A DNA stretch of 7,917 nucleotides from Lysobacteraceae bacterium. GTDB lineage: Bacteria; Pseudomonadota; Gammaproteobacteria; Xanthomonadales; Xanthomonadaceae. Position numbers and translations under genes: made by a program. Below the pieces are notes generated by a model. That model saw nothing but the letters and a program-made list of their open reading frames with translations. It did no database searches and had not been told where the DNA came from. Of this stretch, positions 6,821-7,917 are shown in pieces. The stretch's first letter is position 1. Each line of letters opens with the position of its first letter. The stretch is from the NCBI GenBank assembly GCA_028293685.1, contig JAQGOI010000292.1, positions 1 through 7,917 on the forward strand, given 5' to 3'.

Positions 6821-7541
6821 GCTGGCCTCGGGCGCGCGAACGCCGCGCGTGCTGAGCCCCCGTCATGCCGGTGCGCTGCGACTGCTGCTCGTGGCCGGTT
6901 ACCTGCTGCTCGCTCATTTCGCCGACGCCCGGCACGACGGCGTTCTGGCGGCGCTCGCGATGGGTGCGTTGATCGCGGTGGTGATGCTGCGTGCGCTGCT
7001 GTCGCGCCGCGCCTGGGCGTGGGCAACGCTGGTGGCTTGCACGCTCGTGCTGGTCGCGATGGCGCAGTCGCGCTTTGCCCTGCTGCCATTGCTGCTGGTG
7101 CCGGTCCTGCTGATTGGCTTGGCCGCCTACGGGTTCGGCCACACCTTATTCAACGGCCGCGTGCCCCTGATCACACGGATGGTGGCCGGGCTGGAAGCGG
7201 TTCCCGCTTCGGAACTGGAACCGGAGTTGCGCCGTTATGCGCGCAGGCTGACCGCCGCGTGGACCGTCCTGCTGGTCGTCCTGACTCTGCTCAGCCTGGT
7301 GCTGGCCTGCCTCGCACCGCACGGACTGCTGGCGGACTTCTCCATCGAGTCGCCCGTCGTGGTGCCGCCAACGGCCATCCGGCTGGCAGGCGTGTTCAAC
7401 CTGACGATCATGTGCGGGTTCTTCCTGGTCGAATTCGCGTATCGCAAGCGCCGGTTCCCCGGCCGCTACCACAGCCTGCTGGATTTCCTGCAGCGCATGG
7501 GTCGACTGGGCCCCGATTTCTGGCGCAACGTGATGCATTAG
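6795..7541 (+). CDS. COG4648-like integral membrane protein of aryl-polyene clusters
   Basis: 248 aa with about six hydrophobic helices (roughly 26-43, 49-68, 73-90, 94-114, 155-175, 193-216), a charged cytoplasmic-type stretch between helices 4 and 5 (118-153), and a basic C-terminal tail with FPGRYHSLLDFL and LGPDFWRNV. This layout and tail resemble the COG4648 membrane proteins that accompany ACP and dehydratase genes in aryl-polyene loci. The biochemical role is not established; a scaffold or export/lipid-linking role at the inner membrane is only inferred. The start at ATG 6795 lies inside the ACP gene (26-bp overlap) with no clear Shine-Dalgarno, consistent with translational coupling; GTG 6849 (residue 19) would also retain all helices and avoid the overlap. 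The first 25 residues are polar and probably cytoplasmic. Confidence 0.8.
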   Translation: MSSSTRPLELASGARTPRVLSPRHAGALRLLLVAGYLLLAHFADARHDGVLAALAMGALIAVVMLRALLSRRAWAWATLVACTLVLVAMAQSRFALLPLLLVPVLLIGLAAYGFGHTLFNGRVPLITRMVAGLEAVPASELEPELRRYARRLTAAWTVLLVVLTLLSLVLACLAPHGLLADFSIESPVVVPPTAIRLAGVFNLTIMCGFFLVEFAYRKRRFPGRYHSLLDFLQRMGRLGPDFWRNVMH

Positions 7542-7550
7542 AAGCGGCGC

Positions 7551-7567
7551 CCGACCCCCGAGGTCGG
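7551..7567 (+). terminator. Intra-operon hairpin after the membrane-protein gene
   Basis: A perfect 6-bp stem, CCGACC (7551-7556) and GGTCGG (7562-7567), has a 5-base loop, begins 10 bases after the stop codon and is followed by TTC only. It lies in a 90-bp gap (7542-7631) that is unusually wide for this tight operon. It could be a weak terminator/attenuator or an RNA-stability hairpin that sets the ACP to dehydratase ratio. Confidence 0.4.
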
Positions 7568-7631
7568 TTCAGGCTTGCGGCGTTACGGTGTCCCGCGCAT
7601 GCTTTGCGGCTACAGGGGCTGTTTTCACGCA

Positions 7632-7917
7632 ATGCAGTTTTCGATTCCCGCGACCCATCCGAGCCTGCCTGGGCATTTCCCGGGTCGTCCCATCGTGCCC
7701 GGCGTGCTGATCCTGGAGCGCGTCATCGACGCCATTGAAGCCGCGCAAGGGCCACTGGGCACCCTGCGACTGCCGCAGGTCAAGTTCGTGCAACCGCTGC
7801 TGCCCGGCGAGATTGCCGAAGTGAGCCTGGCCGAGGTGAGCTTGGCCGAAATGAGCGGGGGGGACGTGGTCCTGGACGGCGTCGCCCAGCGCTGGCGTTT
7901 CCGCGTCACGCGTGGCG
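7632..7917 (+). CDS. 3-hydroxyacyl-ACP dehydratase, FabZ/ApeI-like hot-dog protein, 3'-truncated
   Basis: 95 codons visible, open to the window end. The N-terminus carries HPSLPGHFPGRPIVPGVLIL, the hot-dog dehydratase motif. H15 (in GHFPG) and E29 are 14 residues apart, the same spacing as the FabZ catalytic His/Glu pair. It would remove water from 3-hydroxyacyl-ACP intermediates to create the conjugated double bonds of the polyene. The chain starts much nearer the catalytic histidine than FabZ does, as expected for the short ApeI-type dehydratases. ATG 7632 is chosen, with AGGGG at 7614-7618 (13 nt away, long); an in-frame ATG at 7599 would add 11 residues (MLCGYRGCFHA) that do not look conserved. 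An in-frame 15-bp tandem repeat (7815-7859) lies in the visible C-terminal part. Third gene of the + arm. Confidence 0.88.
   Translation, partial: MQFSIPATHPSLPGHFPGRPIVPGVLILERVIDAIEAAQGPLGTLRLPQVKFVQPLLPGEIAEVSLAEVSLAEMSGGDVVLDGVAQRWRFRVTRG
7815..7859 (+). repeat. In-frame 15-bp tandem repeat inside the dehydratase gene
   Basis: Three head-to-tail units at 7815-7829, 7830-7844 and 7845-7859. Units 1 and 2 differ at two third-codon-like positions and unit 3 diverges at its end, encoding AEVSL, AEVSL, AEMSG. A run of seven G (7857-7863) follows at once. Confidence 0.85.

Noticed and set aside
7857..7863. G7 tract as a frameshift inactivating the dehydratase
   Set aside because: The frame reads through with plausible hot-dog strand sequence (DVVLDGVAQRWRFRV), so the gene appears intact as far as it is visible.

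Overview
The window is high-GC DNA with no mobile element, RNA gene or CRISPR array visible. It most likely comes from a xanthomonad gammaproteobacterium (Xanthomonadaceae or a close relative). Two things point there. The tryptophan 2,3-dioxygenase at the left edge aligns without gaps, as I recall it, to the structurally characterised Xanthomonas campestris enzyme at every catalytic residue. The right half is a xanthomonadin-type aryl-polyene pigment locus headed by an XanB2-like chorismatase. The species cannot be named from the sequence.

Left half (1-3948), metabolic genes: kynA (tryptophan 2,3-dioxygenase, lacking about 37 N-terminal codons outside the window) on the + strand converges on a minus-strand gene for a TPR protein fused to an aspartyl/asparaginyl beta-hydroxylase domain. 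That gene is divergent from a + strand proton-dependent peptide transporter (POT/PTR2 family). The 227-bp divergent spacer contains a reasonable promoter for the hydroxylase. A compact hairpin lies at the kynA/hydroxylase convergence.

Right half (4036-7917), pigment locus: the POT gene converges on xanB2, and the 87-bp junction carries two hairpins that probably insulate the two sides. On the minus strand a flavin-dependent oxidoreductase with halogenase fingerprints runs into xanB2 through a 4-base GTGA overlap, so the two are translationally coupled. A 131-bp divergent spacer with a 9-bp perfect inverted repeat separates this pair from a + strand run. That run consists of an acyl carrier protein, a COG4648-type six-helix membrane protein overlapping it by 26 bp, and, after a 90-bp gap with another hairpin, the start of a FabZ/ApeI-like hot-dog dehydratase that leaves the window.

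Working model: XanB2 splits chorismate to 3-hydroxybenzoate (pigment starter) and 4-hydroxybenzoate (ubiquinone precursor). The aryl starter is loaded on the ACP and extended and dehydrated to a polyene by enzymes largely outside the window. The halogenase-like flavoprotein is the best candidate for the aryl bromination typical of xanthomonadins. The pigment system is known in outline. The points that deserve a second look are the halogenase signature, the inverted repeat between the divergent arms, the hairpin inside the + arm, the recent-looking 15-bp repeat in the dehydratase, and the TPR-hydroxylase of unknown substrate.
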